This document shows positions 29,687 to 39,408 of a stretch of 64,000 nt of DNA, one piece after another (position 1 is the first letter of the stretch; every line of letters begins with the position of its first letter). Under the pieces are notes generated by a model. It searched no databases. It was given only the letters and a program-made list of their open reading frames with translations, and had not been told where the DNA came from. Source of the stretch: an uncultured Psychrobacter sp. (GTDB lineage: Bacteria > Pseudomonadota > Gammaproteobacteria > Pseudomonadales > Moraxellaceae); NCBI RefSeq assembly GCF_947500265.1, contig NZ_CANMRN010000004.1, positions 124,001-188,000 of the forward strand, written 5' to 3'. The translations under genes were made by a program, and so were the position numbers.

Positions 29687-30436
29687 TTAGTCCAATAACG
29701 TTTGCATCAAATCAATCATAAATTCGGCATCTTCTTCGCTCATTGGCTCAAACCCTTGAGGCATGCCAAGCTCAGCCAAGGCCTCTTTACCATCTGCATC
29801 GTTGTGCAAATTCAGGATGGCTTCTAGGAAGATTTGTGCATCGGGAAAGTCTTCTTTAACAAGGAGTACATGGCTAATATCAGCCAAATCACTTTCGATA
29901 AGTACCGATAGCTGAGTCTTGGTCAAGCGTGAAAAGCTATGAAAAATCTCTGCCAAAAAGAACGCGACATGGGCTTCACCTTTGATGACTTTGCGGGCAG
30001 CCGCTTGATAGGTCTCGGTCACATCCCAGTTGAGATCAGACGCTTCTATATCGACGGCTTCTAGCAATCGCAAACCAATCAGTTTGACATCTCGGTTGTC
30101 AGCCATCGCGACATTAGCCCCTGCTTGAATGTCTTCCAAACGGCTGATAGTGCTATTGGCAGCGGCTGCAATGATCATTTCATCAGATTTACCGATAGGT
30201 CGCGCAATGGCTCGATAGCCTTGCTCTCGGATGAGAGTGGCTGCATCAAAAGGGTTGGCGTAAATAATTTGAATGTCACCAGCATCAATGACCTGCTCTT
30301 GCTCAGCGTGAGAGGCAGGAATATTGAGATGCATGTTTAAGTTGGCACGTTTTTGAATCAAGGTGTTGAACATGTGCCAGCCTGCAAAGCGATCAGGCGA
30401 AAAATCAGGGGCGATTAACATATTGTGTGTCGTCAT
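29687..30436 (-). CDS. PhnD-like periplasmic-binding-protein fold, without a signal peptide
   Basis: The 249-residue sequence has the phosphate/phosphonate-binding (PhnD, type II binding protein) pattern: IIYANPFDAATLIREQGYRAIARP, then IQAGANVAMADN and AARKVIKGEAHVAFF. Export-type relatives begin with a hydrophobic signal. This one starts MTTHNMLIAPDFSPDRFAGW, so it should stay in the cytoplasm. AGGAAGG within the end of the PAS gene gives its ribosome binding site, and three bases separate the two genes. No ABC permease or ATPase of the phosphonate type is nearby. It is more likely a ligand sensor than a transport component. Confidence 0.78.
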   Translation of the reverse strand: MTTHNMLIAPDFSPDRFAGWHMFNTLIQKRANLNMHLNIPASHAEQEQVIDAGDIQIIYANPFDAATLIREQGYRAIARPIGKSDEMIIAAAANSTISRLEDIQAGANVAMADNRDVKLIGLRLLEAVDIEASDLNWDVTETYQAAARKVIKGEAHVAFFLAEIFHSFSRLTKTQLSVLIESDLADISHVLLVKEDFPDAQIFLEAILNLHNDADGKEALAELGMPQGFEPMSEEDAEFMIDLMQTLLD

Positions 30437-30439
30437 GAC

Positions 30440-30934
30440 TTAGCCTTCCTCATCTTGTTTCATTTGGGCATATTGAGTCATCGCCGCTTCAATTTTGCTG
30501 CGTGATGGTTTGCGTCGTACCGAGGTGTAGCCGACGGTTTCGCCGCGACGCACGTTAGGCACCACAGTGGCATAAACCCAATAATGACTGCCGTCTTTGC
30601 ATAAATTTTTGACATAGCCATGCCATTTTTGTCCAGACTTAGCCGTACTCCATAAGTCTTTATAGGCGGCTTTTGGCATATCAGGATGACGCAAAATATA
30701 GTGCTGTTGGCCAATCAATTCATCTACATGATAGCCACTGATTTCGACAAAGGCGTCGTTGACGTGAGTGATGATACCGTCGAGATTGGTACGCGAGACA
30801 ATCAGCTTACCGTCTGGGTAGGGGCGCTCTAGACCAGTATCATAGACAGTCCGTGAGGTGCCATCATGATAAGTCATCGTGATTTGCTCAGCAAGCATAT
30901 CGGATTTGTGTGCATCAGGGATTGGAGAACCCAT
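30440..30934 (-). CDS. Single-domain PAS protein of the Aer type
   Basis: 164 residues comprising one PAS domain. GKLIVSRTNLDGIITHVNDAFVEISGY-type sequence, then LRHPDMPKAAYKDLW and GYVKNLCKDGSHYWVYA, match the FAD-binding PAS domain of the aerotaxis receptor Aer. There is no HAMP, membrane or signalling domain, so the output must go through a partner protein. AAGGAG 6 bases before the ATG at 30934 sets the start; the ATG at 30940 overlaps the SD. It is tightly coupled to the downstream PhnD-like gene. Confidence 0.85.
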   Translation of the reverse strand: MGSPIPDAHKSDMLAEQITMTYHDGTSRTVYDTGLERPYPDGKLIVSRTNLDGIITHVNDAFVEISGYHVDELIGQQHYILRHPDMPKAAYKDLWSTAKSGQKWHGYVKNLCKDGSHYWVYATVVPNVRRGETVGYTSVRRKPSRSKIEAAMTQYAQMKQDEEG

Positions 30935-30958
30935 GGTCATCTCCTTCGTTAATCGTTA

Positions 30959-31066
30959 TATCGTCAATCCTCTATAAATTGGATACGGTGTCAGCCTTGC
31001 TTAGCCTACTACTTGTAGTACTCTCACTCGGCTTCCTTGTATTCAAATTCTATTGAACCGACTATA
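30959..31066 (+). repeat. Dispersed 108-bp repeat, copy B
   Basis: Aligned with copy C, it shares the ends (TATCGTCAATCCTCTATA and TTGAACCGACTATA), the CACTCGGCTTCCTTGTAT block and the overall length. The centre holds a short palindrome, ACTACTTGTAGT. It fills most of the gap between the PAS gene and the Roadblock gene, so it is transcribed if the cluster is an operon. Confidence 0.8.
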
Positions 31067-31111
31067 TTTATAGTAATTAAAAAGCTAATAAATTCGATAA
31101 GCAGTCGCTAA

Positions 31112-31474
31112 TCAAATGAGCTTTGCCAACGCTTCTGAGGCACGCTTAATATCTAGGAATATCAAGCCAAGCTTGGCATTGGGTTTTGCCATGATGGTGA
31201 GTACGGCTTCATCGCCTGATGAGGTCATGATGACGTAGCCTTTCTCGCCTTGAATCATAATGCGATCAATACTACCGCGTGCCAACTCGCGTCCTGCACG
31301 ATCACCCAATGATAATAATGCTGCTGACATAGCACCCACGCGATCTTCATCCACGCCGGTTGGTAGAGCTGAAGCAATCATAAGACCATCGTTAGAGATT
31401 AGCGCAGATGCTTCAACATCTGCTGATGAACTGTTTAAGTCTTCCAATATCTGCTGAAATGAATCTGTACGCAT
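31112..31474 (-). CDS. Roadblock/LC7 domain protein (MglB-like)
   Basis: A 120-residue single-domain protein. FQQILEDLNSSSADVEASALISNDGLMIAS and the helix VGAMSAALLSLGDRAGREL, then GYVIMTS and LGLIFLDIKRAS, give the full Roadblock fold. Bacterial members such as MglB act on small Ras-like GTPases in polarity and motility systems. No GTPase gene is in the window. The gene heads the leftward cluster 31474-28184. A weak SD, GAGAAAG, precedes the ATG. Confidence 0.88.
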   Translation of the reverse strand: MRTDSFQQILEDLNSSSADVEASALISNDGLMIASALPTGVDEDRVGAMSAALLSLGDRAGRELARGSIDRIMIQGEKGYVIMTSSGDEAVLTIMAKPNAKLGLIFLDIKRASEALAKLI

Positions 31475-31655
31475 ATCGCTTTCTCTATACTGTTTGTTAA
31501 TTTTTATTTATGAACTATAGTTAGCCAAAAATAACCCTGTTTAAAAAAGGGTATTATAAATCCTTACTAATAATATTGATATAGTAAATCCCTATTTAAA
31601 GTGAGGTTATGAAGTTTTTTTTCTTCAATTCCATAAAATTTGCAACATTGTTATT

Positions 31656-31692
31656 AAAAAAGCCCCAATCACTCAATGATTGGGGCTTTTTT
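31656..31692 (-). terminator. Intrinsic terminator after hutI
   Basis: A 16-bp stem including GCCCCAATCA with its complement and a 5-base loop, with an A-run and a T-run on the two sides. It lies 27 bases beyond the hutI stop. The stem core is nearly identical to that of the terminator at 43057. Confidence 0.9.
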
Positions 31693-31718
31693 AATGACGA
31701 TAAATAAAGGTAGGTTGA

Positions 31719-33071
31719 TTACAGTGTCTCGCGCCATTGTCCTTGAACCATGATACCTTTGATAGGGTTTAAGCCCATCTGATAGGCCAAGTCAGCGGGA
31801 CGAGCGATATCCCATAGCGCTAAATCGGCATCACAGCCAACCTCTATTTTACCTTTATTAGGTAGTCCTAGTGCCTGCGCCGCATAAACGGTCGAGCCTG
31901 CCAGTACTTCTTCAGGCGTGAGATAAAATAGCGTACAGCCCATATTCATCGTCAATAAAAGCGACGTTAACGGTGAGGTGCCAGGATTACAATCGGTTGA
32001 AATAGCCATAGGAACTTGATGTTTACGTAATGCCTCAATCGGTGGCAACTTGGTGTCACGTAGCGTATAAAATGCCCCTGGCAATATCACGGCAACGGTA
32101 TTGCTAGCGGCCATTTTTTTGATATCTTCTTCTGACAAGTGCTCTAGATGATCGCTCGATAGTCCTTTATATTCAGCAACTAAGGCACTACCACCTATAT
32201 CGGATAGCTGTTCAGAGTGCAGTTTGACTGGTAGATTTAATGAGCTAGCCACTTCAAACACTCGTCTAATTTGCTCTGTACTAAAAGCGATATTTTCACA
32301 AAAGCCATCGACTGCATCGACTAAACCTTCTGAGTGTAGAATGGGTAGCCACTCGCAGACTTGCTCAATATAGTCATCCGCACGGTCCTGCTCGTGAGAC
32401 TTGTATTCAGGTGGTAGAGCATGCGCTGCTAGATAAGTGGTGCTCACATGAATGTCATATTTTTCGCCCAGTTGGCGAGCGACCGTGAGCATTTTGCGTT
32501 CAGTGTCCAAGTCCAAGCCGTAACCAGACTTAATTTCGATACTGGTGACGCCTTCTTTCATGAGCGCGACTAAGCGTTTTTCACTTTGGGCAAATAGCGT
32601 CTCAATACTGGCAGCACGGGTAGCACTGACCGTCGCGACAATACCGCCGCCTTGTGCAGCAATCTCTTGATAACTAACGCCTTGCAAACGTGCTTCGAAC
32701 TCATTGCTACGATTGCCACCATAAACGATATGCGTATGGCAATCGATGAGTCCAGGCGTTATCCATTTACCATTTACATCCGTGATTTGGCTAGCTTGAT
32801 ATTTAGACAAATGAGCAGTGATTTGATTCTGTGTGCCAACCCAAGCGATTTTACCGTTTTTAATACCGATGACAGCGTTCAGTAATTGTCCATATGGGAT
32901 GCTATCAGCGTGCTCATTTGTATCTACACATGCATCAATACCAAAACCATGCTGCGCTGAAAAAGTCGCAATATTGGAATTAATAATAATATGATCAAGT
33001 GATGTCATAGTAGATGCATCTAGCGTTTGTTCTATAGGATTTTTCGATACGGAGTTCTTTAATTCATTCAT
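31719..33071 (-). CDS. hutI: Imidazolonepropionase
   Basis: HutI hydrolyses 4-imidazolone-5-propionate to N-formimidoyl-L-glutamate, the third step of histidine degradation. The 450-residue amidohydrolase has the metal-binding DCHTHIVYGGNR motif, further metal ligands in STTYLAAHALP and KLHSEQLSD, and the STDCNPGTS segment with the final Asp. AGGAG lies 7 bases before the ATG. The N-terminus is about 25 residues longer than usual. It is the last gene of the hut operon and is followed by a terminator. Confidence 0.97.
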   Translation of the reverse strand: MNELKNSVSKNPIEQTLDASTMTSLDHIIINSNIATFSAQHGFGIDACVDTNEHADSIPYGQLLNAVIGIKNGKIAWVGTQNQITAHLSKYQASQITDVNGKWITPGLIDCHTHIVYGGNRSNEFEARLQGVSYQEIAAQGGGIVATVSATRAASIETLFAQSEKRLVALMKEGVTSIEIKSGYGLDLDTERKMLTVARQLGEKYDIHVSTTYLAAHALPPEYKSHEQDRADDYIEQVCEWLPILHSEGLVDAVDGFCENIAFSTEQIRRVFEVASSLNLPVKLHSEQLSDIGGSALVAEYKGLSSDHLEHLSEEDIKKMAASNTVAVILPGAFYTLRDTKLPPIEALRKHQVPMAISTDCNPGTSPLTSLLLTMNMGCTLFYLTPEEVLAGSTVYAAQALGLPNKGKIEVGCDADLALWDIARPADLAYQMGLNPIKGIMVQGQWRETL

Positions 33072-33104
33072 AATATGCTCCTAACTATTGGGAGGCTAAT
33101 GTGT

Positions 33105-34163
33105 TTAAGCGCTAAGTAAATGCTGCTCTACAATAGTCGCTAGTAAGCGAGCAGCGACTTTGCAGCTACGACTGTCAATATCAAAGGTAGGGTTAATCTC
33201 AGCAAGGTCTGCCATTTTTACTTTGCCTGATGCCATGATGGTTTTGACCATACGCTCAACAAAACCAAGATCAATGCCGTAAGCAGCAGGTGCGCTTACA
33301 CCGGGCACAACACTAGATGGCAAGCAGTCCATATCGACGGTTAAATATATGATATCGACCTGATCTACAAAGCTTTTGACCCGCTCAGCAAGTGTATCCC
33401 AAGGCTGATCATGACAGTCTTCATCACTAATGACCTGTACGCCCAATTGCTCGGCACGATCGAAAAGCGCCGCCGTGTTAGAGAACCGACTGACGCCAAT
33501 GCAGCAATAGTGAAAAGGCTGATCGTGTGCATTAAGGTGCTCGGCAATTTGGCGAAACGGTGTACCGGAGGTCGCTACATCAGACTGACGAATATCAAGA
33601 TGGGCATCAAAATTAATAATTCCGATAGTAGGCGCTGTGTTTGTGCTGACAGCTGTATCGCTTGTATTTTCTAACGCCTGCCATAATCCTAAAAAGCTAC
33701 CATAAGCAATGGCATGACCACCGCCAAGCCCGATGGGTAGACCACCTTGTTTGATAACATTGCTCACTGCATCGGCATATTTGAGCTGAGCTTGCTCAAG
33801 AGAGCTGTCGGCAAAGCCATCATTATCATCACAATGAATGTCGCCAGCATCACCCAATAAGGTTGGTAATTGACCATCAAAACGTTGTTGCAAATCAGCG
33901 ATGACTGGCAGCGTAGCAAAAGCTCGACGAATCAATGGCGGAGCAGCTCTAGCACCTACGCGGCCTTGATTGCGTCTGACGCCTTGATCACAGGCAAAGC
34001 CAATTAGTCCGATATGTTGTTTCTCGTAGGGCTGAGCAAGCTGATACCAATAGCGGGCACGTGCAGTCTCAAACGGCTCTGCACGTCCTGTCCACTGGCT
34101 CATATCAGCAGGTGTATGGCTAATGCGTGTGGTAGTCGTTGCTGTTGTTCTCGCTATTGTCAT
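33105..34163 (-). CDS. hutG: Formimidoylglutamase
   Basis: HutG is an arginase-fold, Mn-dependent enzyme that cleaves N-formimidoyl-L-glutamate to glutamate and formamide, the last step of the four-enzyme histidine pathway. Metal-binding motifs GGGHAIAYGSF, FDAHLDIR and DMDCLPSSVVPGVSAPA are present. GGAGAG points to the ATG at 34163; an ATG at 34178 would overlap it. The N-terminal ~20 residues are Thr-rich and outside the family core. The presence of hutG rather than hutF means the direct-to-formamide branch. Confidence 0.95.
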   Translation of the reverse strand: MTIARTTATTTTRISHTPADMSQWTGRAEPFETARARYWYQLAQPYEKQHIGLIGFACDQGVRRNQGRVGARAAPPLIRRAFATLPVIADLQQRFDGQLPTLLGDAGDIHCDDNDGFADSSLEQAQLKYADAVSNVIKQGGLPIGLGGGHAIAYGSFLGLWQALENTSDTAVSTNTAPTIGIINFDAHLDIRQSDVATSGTPFRQIAEHLNAHDQPFHYCCIGVSRFSNTAALFDRAEQLGVQVISDEDCHDQPWDTLAERVKSFVDQVDIIYLTVDMDCLPSSVVPGVSAPAAYGIDLGFVERMVKTIMASGKVKMADLAEINPTFDIDSRSCKVAARLLATIVEQHLLSA

Positions 34164-34186
34164 CGCTGCTCTCCGCACATCAATAT

Positions 34187-35749
34187 TTATTTAGACTCAT
34201 ACCAATCGCTGCGTAGTGACTGCCAATGTTCAGCAAGCGTACCGTCTAATACCAACTGCTTAGCTGCTTCGATATCAGGGGCGAGGTAGCGATCTTTATC
34301 ATAGAAAGTCACTTTCTCACGTAGTTTTCGATGCGCCACAGTCAACGGCTCTGACGTATCTAATCCACGATGAAAATCAATCCCTTGACCAGCAGCCAAT
34401 AGCTCAATGCCGATGATGGTGGCAGTGTTTTGCGCCATCTCGTATAGGCGGCGTGCGCAATAGGTGGCCATAGACACATGGTCTTCTTGGTTGGCAGAAG
34501 TCGGGATACTATCGACGCTACCAGGGTGGGCGATAGATTTGTTTTCTGAAGCCAGAGCCGCTGCGGTCACATGCGCAATCATAAATCCTGAGTTTACCCC
34601 AGCGTTATCAACCAAGAATGGCGGCAGACCACCTGACAGCGTCGCATCGATTAGCAAAGCGACACGGCGCTCAGACATCGAGCCAATCTCAGCGATAGCT
34701 AACGCTAGAATATCTGCGGCAAAAGCCACTGGCTCAGCATGGAAGTTACCACCTGATATAGCAACTGGCCCATCTTCGTTATTAAAGATAAGTGGGTTGT
34801 CTGTCACCGCATTAGATTCGATGAGTAGCGTTTTCCCTGCTTGGTTGATGATATCAAGGCAAGCACCCATGACCTGCGGCTGACAGCGTAGGCAGTAAGG
34901 GTCTTGCACTCTATCGTCTTGCTCACCGTCATGTGAGGCACGGATAGCACTGCCTTTGATGAGTTGACGATGTGCTTTGGCGATTTCGATTTGACCATGA
35001 TGGCCACGTACTTCGTGAATACGCGCATCAAATGGTGAGTCTGATCCTTTGGCCGCATCAATCGACAGTGAGCCAACAATGGTCGCAGTCTCAAGCAAGT
35101 CACGCGCTAAGAAATAACCACGTAACGCTAGAGCAGTTGAGACTTGCGTACCATTGATAAGCGCGAGGCCTTCTTTAGCTGCAAGAGTAATAGGCTCAAG
35201 TCCATGCTGTGCTAGAGCGTCAGCAGCAGGTACTTTTTTGCCAGCAACAAACACATCGCCTTCACCCATCATCGCAAGTGTCATATGCGACAAAGGGGCT
35301 AAGTCACCAGATGCGCCAACTGAACCTTTGGCTGGGATATTGGGTGTGATTTGATTATTGATTAAGGCAAGTAAACTATCAACTACCTCGCGGCGTACGC
35401 CGGAAACGCCTTGCGCCAGACTGGCAACTTTCATTACCATAATCAGTCGTACTACGCCGGCAGGAAGAGCTTCACCAGTACCCACTGAGTGAGAAACGAT
35501 TAGGTTACGCTGAAGTAGCTCAAGCTGATCATCACTGATACGTGTCTTAGCAAGTAGGCCAAAACCAGTATTGATACCATAAGCGCTTTTGTCTCGCGCA
35601 ATGATGGTACGTACATCTTCATGCGAGGCATCTATCGCCTCATAAGCGCTCTCAGGCAACGTCAATATGACAGGCTGCTCGTAGATATCACGTAGCATCT
35701 TAAAGCTAAGCTGGCGAGGATGTAGGGTTAGTTGTTTGATATTGCTCAT
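34187..35749 (-). CDS. hutH: Histidine ammonia-lyase
   Basis: HutH deaminates histidine to urocanate, the first step of the pathway. The Ala146-Ser147-Gly148 triplet that forms the MIO cofactor is visible in [14 protein letters not shown], with YGINTGFG upstream. The start at the ATG at 35749 gives 520 residues, close to family size, and AGGA precedes it. The open frame runs on to 35878, but that would add 43 residues outside the family and overlap the membrane-protein gene. It is 23 bases upstream of hutG. Confidence 0.97.
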   Translation of the reverse strand: MSNIKQLTLHPRQLSFKMLRDIYEQPVILTLPESAYEAIDASHEDVRTIIARDKSAYGINTGFGLLAKTRISDDQLELLQRNLIVSHSVGTGEALPAGVVRLIMVMKVASLAQGVSGVRREVVDSLLALINNQITPNIPAKGSVGASGDLAPLSHMTLAMMGEGDVFVAGKKVPAADALAQHGLEPITLAAKEGLALINGTQVSTALALRGYFLARDLLETATIVGSLSIDAAKGSDSPFDARIHEVRGHHGQIEIAKAHRQLIKGSAIRASHDGEQDDRVQDPYCLRCQPQVMGACLDIINQAGKTLLIESNAVTDNPLIFNNEDGPVAISGGNFHAEPVAFAADILALAIAEIGSMSERRVALLIDATLSGGLPPFLVDNAGVNSGFMIAHVTAAALASENKSIAHPGSVDSIPTSANQEDHVSMATYCARRLYEMAQNTATIIGIELLAAGQGIDFHRGLDTSEPLTVAHRKLREKVTFYDKDRYLAPDIEAAKQLVLDGTLAEHWQSLRSDWYESK

Positions 35750-35870
35750 AAGGGTAATCCTAGTGTTGTAAGCGGGGTTAATTATATTATTTTTAAGGTA
35801 TATCGTTGTGAGGGTAAGCTGTTTGGGCGCTTTTAGATCATTTAATGTATCTTCTTTGATGTCATTTTTA

Positions 35871-37235
35871 TTAACCAATCCAGTTCATATACAGCGCCAA
35901 TTGTCCAAACGCTGCGGCTAGCAAAATACTAAAAACCACGCGCTCGAACCAAATAATGACCATTTTGCCAACAGAGACAGGAATTTCAGTGGCAAGCACG
36001 CATGGGATCATGGCTGAGAAGAACAGCACACTGCTAATGGAAATGACCCCTGCAACATAGCGTGTCAGAATATCTGCCTCACTTAGTAATAATGCTGGCA
36101 AGAACATCTCAGCCAATCCCGCTGACATTCCTTTGGCAGCGACGAGCGGTTCTGGTAAGCCGCCAAGCCATGTAAAGGGATAAAGAAGCAAACCTAATGC
36201 ATCGAATACGTGTGTATATTTTGCTAATAGTAATCCTGTTAAGCCGACAGCGATGATAGATGGCACAATGGCGGCTGCCATCGTTAGGCCATCACGAAAG
36301 TTAGACCACAAGATTTGTTTGAGGTCAGTGGCACGGCGTGAAGTGGATAATCCCAAGTCAAACGCAGCTGCTAGCCGTGTACCATGTTTATGGTCTAAAG
36401 CGGGACGTTCAACGCTATCATCAAAGAGACTAATAGGCGGAATACGAGCAGTAATCGCAGTGACAATAAAGGTAATTACCAATGTAGACCAAAAGAACAC
36501 ATTCCAGAACTCCATCAGACCAAGCGTTTTGGCAACAATAACCATAAATGCCGCCGATACAGTCGAAAACCCGGTCGCAATGATAATGGCTTCACGCGCT
36601 GAATATTGCTTTTGCAAGTACACACGATTGGTGATGAGTAAGCCAATGGAGTAGCTGCCGACAAAGGAAGCAACAGCATCAATCGCTGATGAACCTGGGG
36701 TTTTCCAAATAGGTTTCATAATTGGCTGCATGAGCACACCAACCATTTCTAGTAAGCCAAAACCAACCAAGAATGCTAATATCAACGCCCCAAGCGGTAC
36801 AATCATACCGACTGGTAAGGCCAGTTTTTCAAACAGAAAAGGCAGCATGTCCTTTTCCATCATAAAGGCAGGCGCTATGTCAGCCACATACATCACTGCC
36901 AACATCAGACCGATGATCTTGAAAGTCGTCATAATCATGTGAGTGATATTTTTACGCCATGAGCCATCGATAAATGGCTTACTCACGCCATAGAGCATGA
37001 GTAAAAACAATAGCGTAACGGACAAAGTATGCTGCTGAGTCACCAGATAGGTCGCACCATGATCGAACAAAATCGTGCTTTTCTCGCCAATGGTAAATGG
37101 CACAAAAAACATCACCAAACCGATCGCACTGAATACGATCAGCTGTATTAATGCAATAGGGGTTGATAGTAGTTTTTTCGATGATGTCGTTGTAATTTCA
37201 TCGTTCAGACTAGATGTCGTATTTTGCTCAATCAT
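35871..37235 (-). CDS. YjiH-family membrane protein in the hut operon, putative transporter
   Basis: 454 residues with about ten hydrophobic membrane segments and a nucleoside-recognition (gate-like) domain, seen in the [16 protein letters not shown] and [15 protein letters not shown] segments. The YjiH family often sits in hut operons and is presumed to move histidine, urocanate or a related imidazole, but transport has not been shown for this sequence. AGGAGG lies directly upstream of the ATG. It sits between hutU and hutH, with 121 bases to the hutH start. Confidence 0.82.
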   Translation of the reverse strand: MIEQNTTSSLNDEITTTSSKKLLSTPIALIQLIVFSAIGLVMFFVPFTIGEKSTILFDHGATYLVTQQHTLSVTLLFLLMLYGVSKPFIDGSWRKNITHMIMTTFKIIGLMLAVMYVADIAPAFMMEKDMLPFLFEKLALPVGMIVPLGALILAFLVGFGLLEMVGVLMQPIMKPIWKTPGSSAIDAVASFVGSYSIGLLITNRVYLQKQYSAREAIIIATGFSTVSAAFMVIVAKTLGLMEFWNVFFWSTLVITFIVTAITARIPPISLFDDSVERPALDHKHGTRLAAAFDLGLSTSRRATDLKQILWSNFRDGLTMAAAIVPSIIAVGLTGLLLAKYTHVFDALGLLLYPFTWLGGLPEPLVAAKGMSAGLAEMFLPALLLSEADILTRYVAGVISISSVLFFSAMIPCVLATEIPVSVGKMVIIWFERVVFSILLAAAFGQLALYMNWIG

Positions 37236-37305
37236 ATTATCCTCCTTGATAAGACGCCGATTATGTCCTTATACCCAGCTACAGCGTATAAGAACAAGGG
37301 ACAAA

Positions 37306-39024
37306 CTATTTGACCATTGGCAAATTTAGACCATAGTCTTTCGCTGTTTTAATCGCCAACTCATAACCTGCATCGGCGTGACGCATAACCCCTGAGCCGC
37401 AGTCATTGACCAGTACTCGTGCTAAGCGTTTGGCTGCGGCGTCAGTACCATCCGCGACGATGACCATACCTGAATGCTGCGAGTAACCCATGCCAACGCC
37501 GCCGCCATGATGTAGTGATACCCACGTCGCGCCGCCTGCCACGTTCAGCATACCGTTTAATAACGCCCAATCAGATACGGCGTCTGAGCCGTCTTTCATA
37601 CTCTCTGTTTCGCGGTTTGGACTGGCGACAGAGCCCGTATCCAAATGGTCACGACCAATAACGATCGGGCCTTTTAGCTCGCCGTTTTTGACCATTTCAT
37701 TAAATGCCAAACCTGCTTTATCACGCTCACCAAGACCTAGCCAGCAGATACGAGCAGGCAAGCCTTGGAACTGAATACGTTCCTTTGCCATATCTAACCA
37801 GCGATGGATATGTTTGTTTTCAGGGAATAGCTCTTTGATTTTTTGATCAGTCTTATAAATATCTTCTGGATCGCCTGATAACGCTACCCAGCGGAAGGGG
37901 CCTTTACCTTGGCAAAATAGCGGACGAATATATGCAGGGACAAAGCCTGGGAAGTTAAAGGCATCTTTGACCCCTTCATCAAAAGCGACCTGACGGATAT
38001 TATTACCGTAATCAGTCGCTGGAATGTCCATCGCTTGTAAGTCTAAAATCGCTTGGACGTGTACGGCACAAGACTGAGCAGCGGCTTTGGTCAGTGCTGC
38101 ATGTTGCTCTGGATCTTCTTGAGCAGCTTTCCATTCTTCGACCGTCCAACCGCTTGGTAGATAGCCATTGATCAAGTCATGCGCTGATGTTTGATCGGTA
38201 ACCAAATCAGGCTTCATGCCACCAGCATTAGCACGCTTGACCATTTCAGGTAAGATATCTGCGGCATTACCAAGTAGGGCGATAGAGACAGCTTCGCCAG
38301 CGTCAGTATGTTGTTTGATCAGCTCATAAGCGTGGTCAAGATTATCTGCTTGCTTATCGACATAACCAGTACGTAAGCGGAAATCGATACTAGACTGCTG
38401 ACACTCGATGTTTAACGAAGTCGCCCCTGCAAAAGTCGCGGCTAGTGGCTGCGCGCCGCCCATACCGCCCATACCAGCGGTCAAAATCCAACGACCCGCC
38501 CAGCTACCGTCATAATGCTGACAACCCGCTTCCACAAAAGTCTCATACGTACCTTGGACGATGCCTTGCGTGCCGATATAAATCCAGCTACCTGCAGTCA
38601 TCTGACCGTACATAAATAAGTCTTTGCGATCCAACTCGTTGAAGTGCTCCCACGTTGCCCAGCGAGGCACAAGGTTGGAGTTGGCAATCAATACGCGTGG
38701 TGCGTTTTCGTGTGTTTGAAACACGCCGACTGGCTTACCAGACTGTACTAGCAACGTCTCATCATCTTCTAACTCTTTTAGCGATTCTAGGATTTGATCA
38801 TAGCTTTCCCAGTTGCGGGCTGCACGCCCGATACCACCATAGACGACTAGGCTTTTTGGGTTTTCTGCCACATCAGGATGGAGATTGTTTTGCAACATGC
38901 GATAAGGGGCTTCGGTCAGCCAGCTTTTGCAATGTAGCGTGCTACCGGTAGGCGCAGCAATATTACGGCTCTCATCGCGGCGAGTCAGCTTAGTCTCTTT
39001 GTTGGTTCCGTTGTCAGTAGTCAT
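37306..39024 (-). CDS. hutU: Urocanate hydratase
   Basis: HutU converts urocanate to 4-imidazolone-5-propionate using tightly bound NAD as an electrophile. The family sequence runs nearly end to end, with [46 protein letters not shown] (NAD-binding) and [16 protein letters not shown] with the active-site region. The ATG at 39024 is preferred over 39030 because AAGGA then has a normal spacer; this gives 572 residues. It is the first gene of the leftward hut operon, divergent from hutC. Confidence 0.97.
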   Translation of the reverse strand: MTTDNGTNKETKLTRRDESRNIAAPTGSTLHCKSWLTEAPYRMLQNNLHPDVAENPKSLVVYGGIGRAARNWESYDQILESLKELEDDETLLVQSGKPVGVFQTHENAPRVLIANSNLVPRWATWEHFNELDRKDLFMYGQMTAGSWIYIGTQGIVQGTYETFVEAGCQHYDGSWAGRWILTAGMGGMGGAQPLAATFAGATSLNIECQQSSIDFRLRTGYVDKQADNLDHAYELIKQHTDAGEAVSIALLGNAADILPEMVKRANAGGMKPDLVTDQTSAHDLINGYLPSGWTVEEWKAAQEDPEQHAALTKAAAQSCAVHVQAILDLQAMDIPATDYGNNIRQVAFDEGVKDAFNFPGFVPAYIRPLFCQGKGPFRWVALSGDPEDIYKTDQKIKELFPENKHIHRWLDMAKERIQFQGLPARICWLGLGERDKAGLAFNEMVKNGELKGPIVIGRDHLDTGSVASPNRETESMKDGSDAVSDWALLNGMLNVAGGATWVSLHHGGGVGMGYSQHSGMVIVADGTDAAAKRLARVLVNDCGSGVMRHADAGYELAIKTAKDYGLNLPMVK

Positions 39025-39408
39025 GATCATATCCTTGTGATAGCGAATAGGGCGATAAAGTCATCAAAGTAAGTGTCTTACAGTCAGTCTAGATATTTAT
39101 TTACTAAGCATTTATCTACTACTAGGCGTTCATCTAAATTCATAAAAATATCGAATCGATAAAACAAATTTTCTAGCACTGCTGTAAAGTTGTATATACA
39201 AATTATCAAAGATACTTTTTTCATGCAAGGTTTTTTTTCGTGAGCTGATTATTTTTGTTATTCACTTAGCCGATTTAGATAACATCGAGTGAGTTGAAAA
39301 GCGCCCTAGTTAATACTGAACGCTCAGACATTTTGACTAAGGCTTGCACGGTGGTCTCGTGATATTATGTGGTCATTCCTATTAGCAAAACTGACGGTCA
39401 AGGCGGAT
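39025..39408. other. hutU-hutC divergent control region
   Basis: 384 bases without a gene hold the promoters of the leftward hut operon and the rightward hutC, including the palindrome at 39190-39201. Nothing else structured was seen. Confidence 0.6.
39190..39201. promoter_or_regulatory. Candidate HutC operator
   Basis: TTGTATATACAA is a perfect 12-bp palindrome in the hutU-hutC intergenic region. HutC operators described in other gamma-proteobacteria are TGTATATACA-like palindromes bound by the GntR-type repressor and released by urocanate. It lies 166 bases upstream of hutU and 208 upstream of hutC. Confidence 0.75.

Noticed and set aside
34464..34883. A 139-codon rightward frame opposite hutH
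   Set aside because: It lies wholly within a well-conserved enzyme gene, shows no domain pattern, and is a typical codon-shadow frame.
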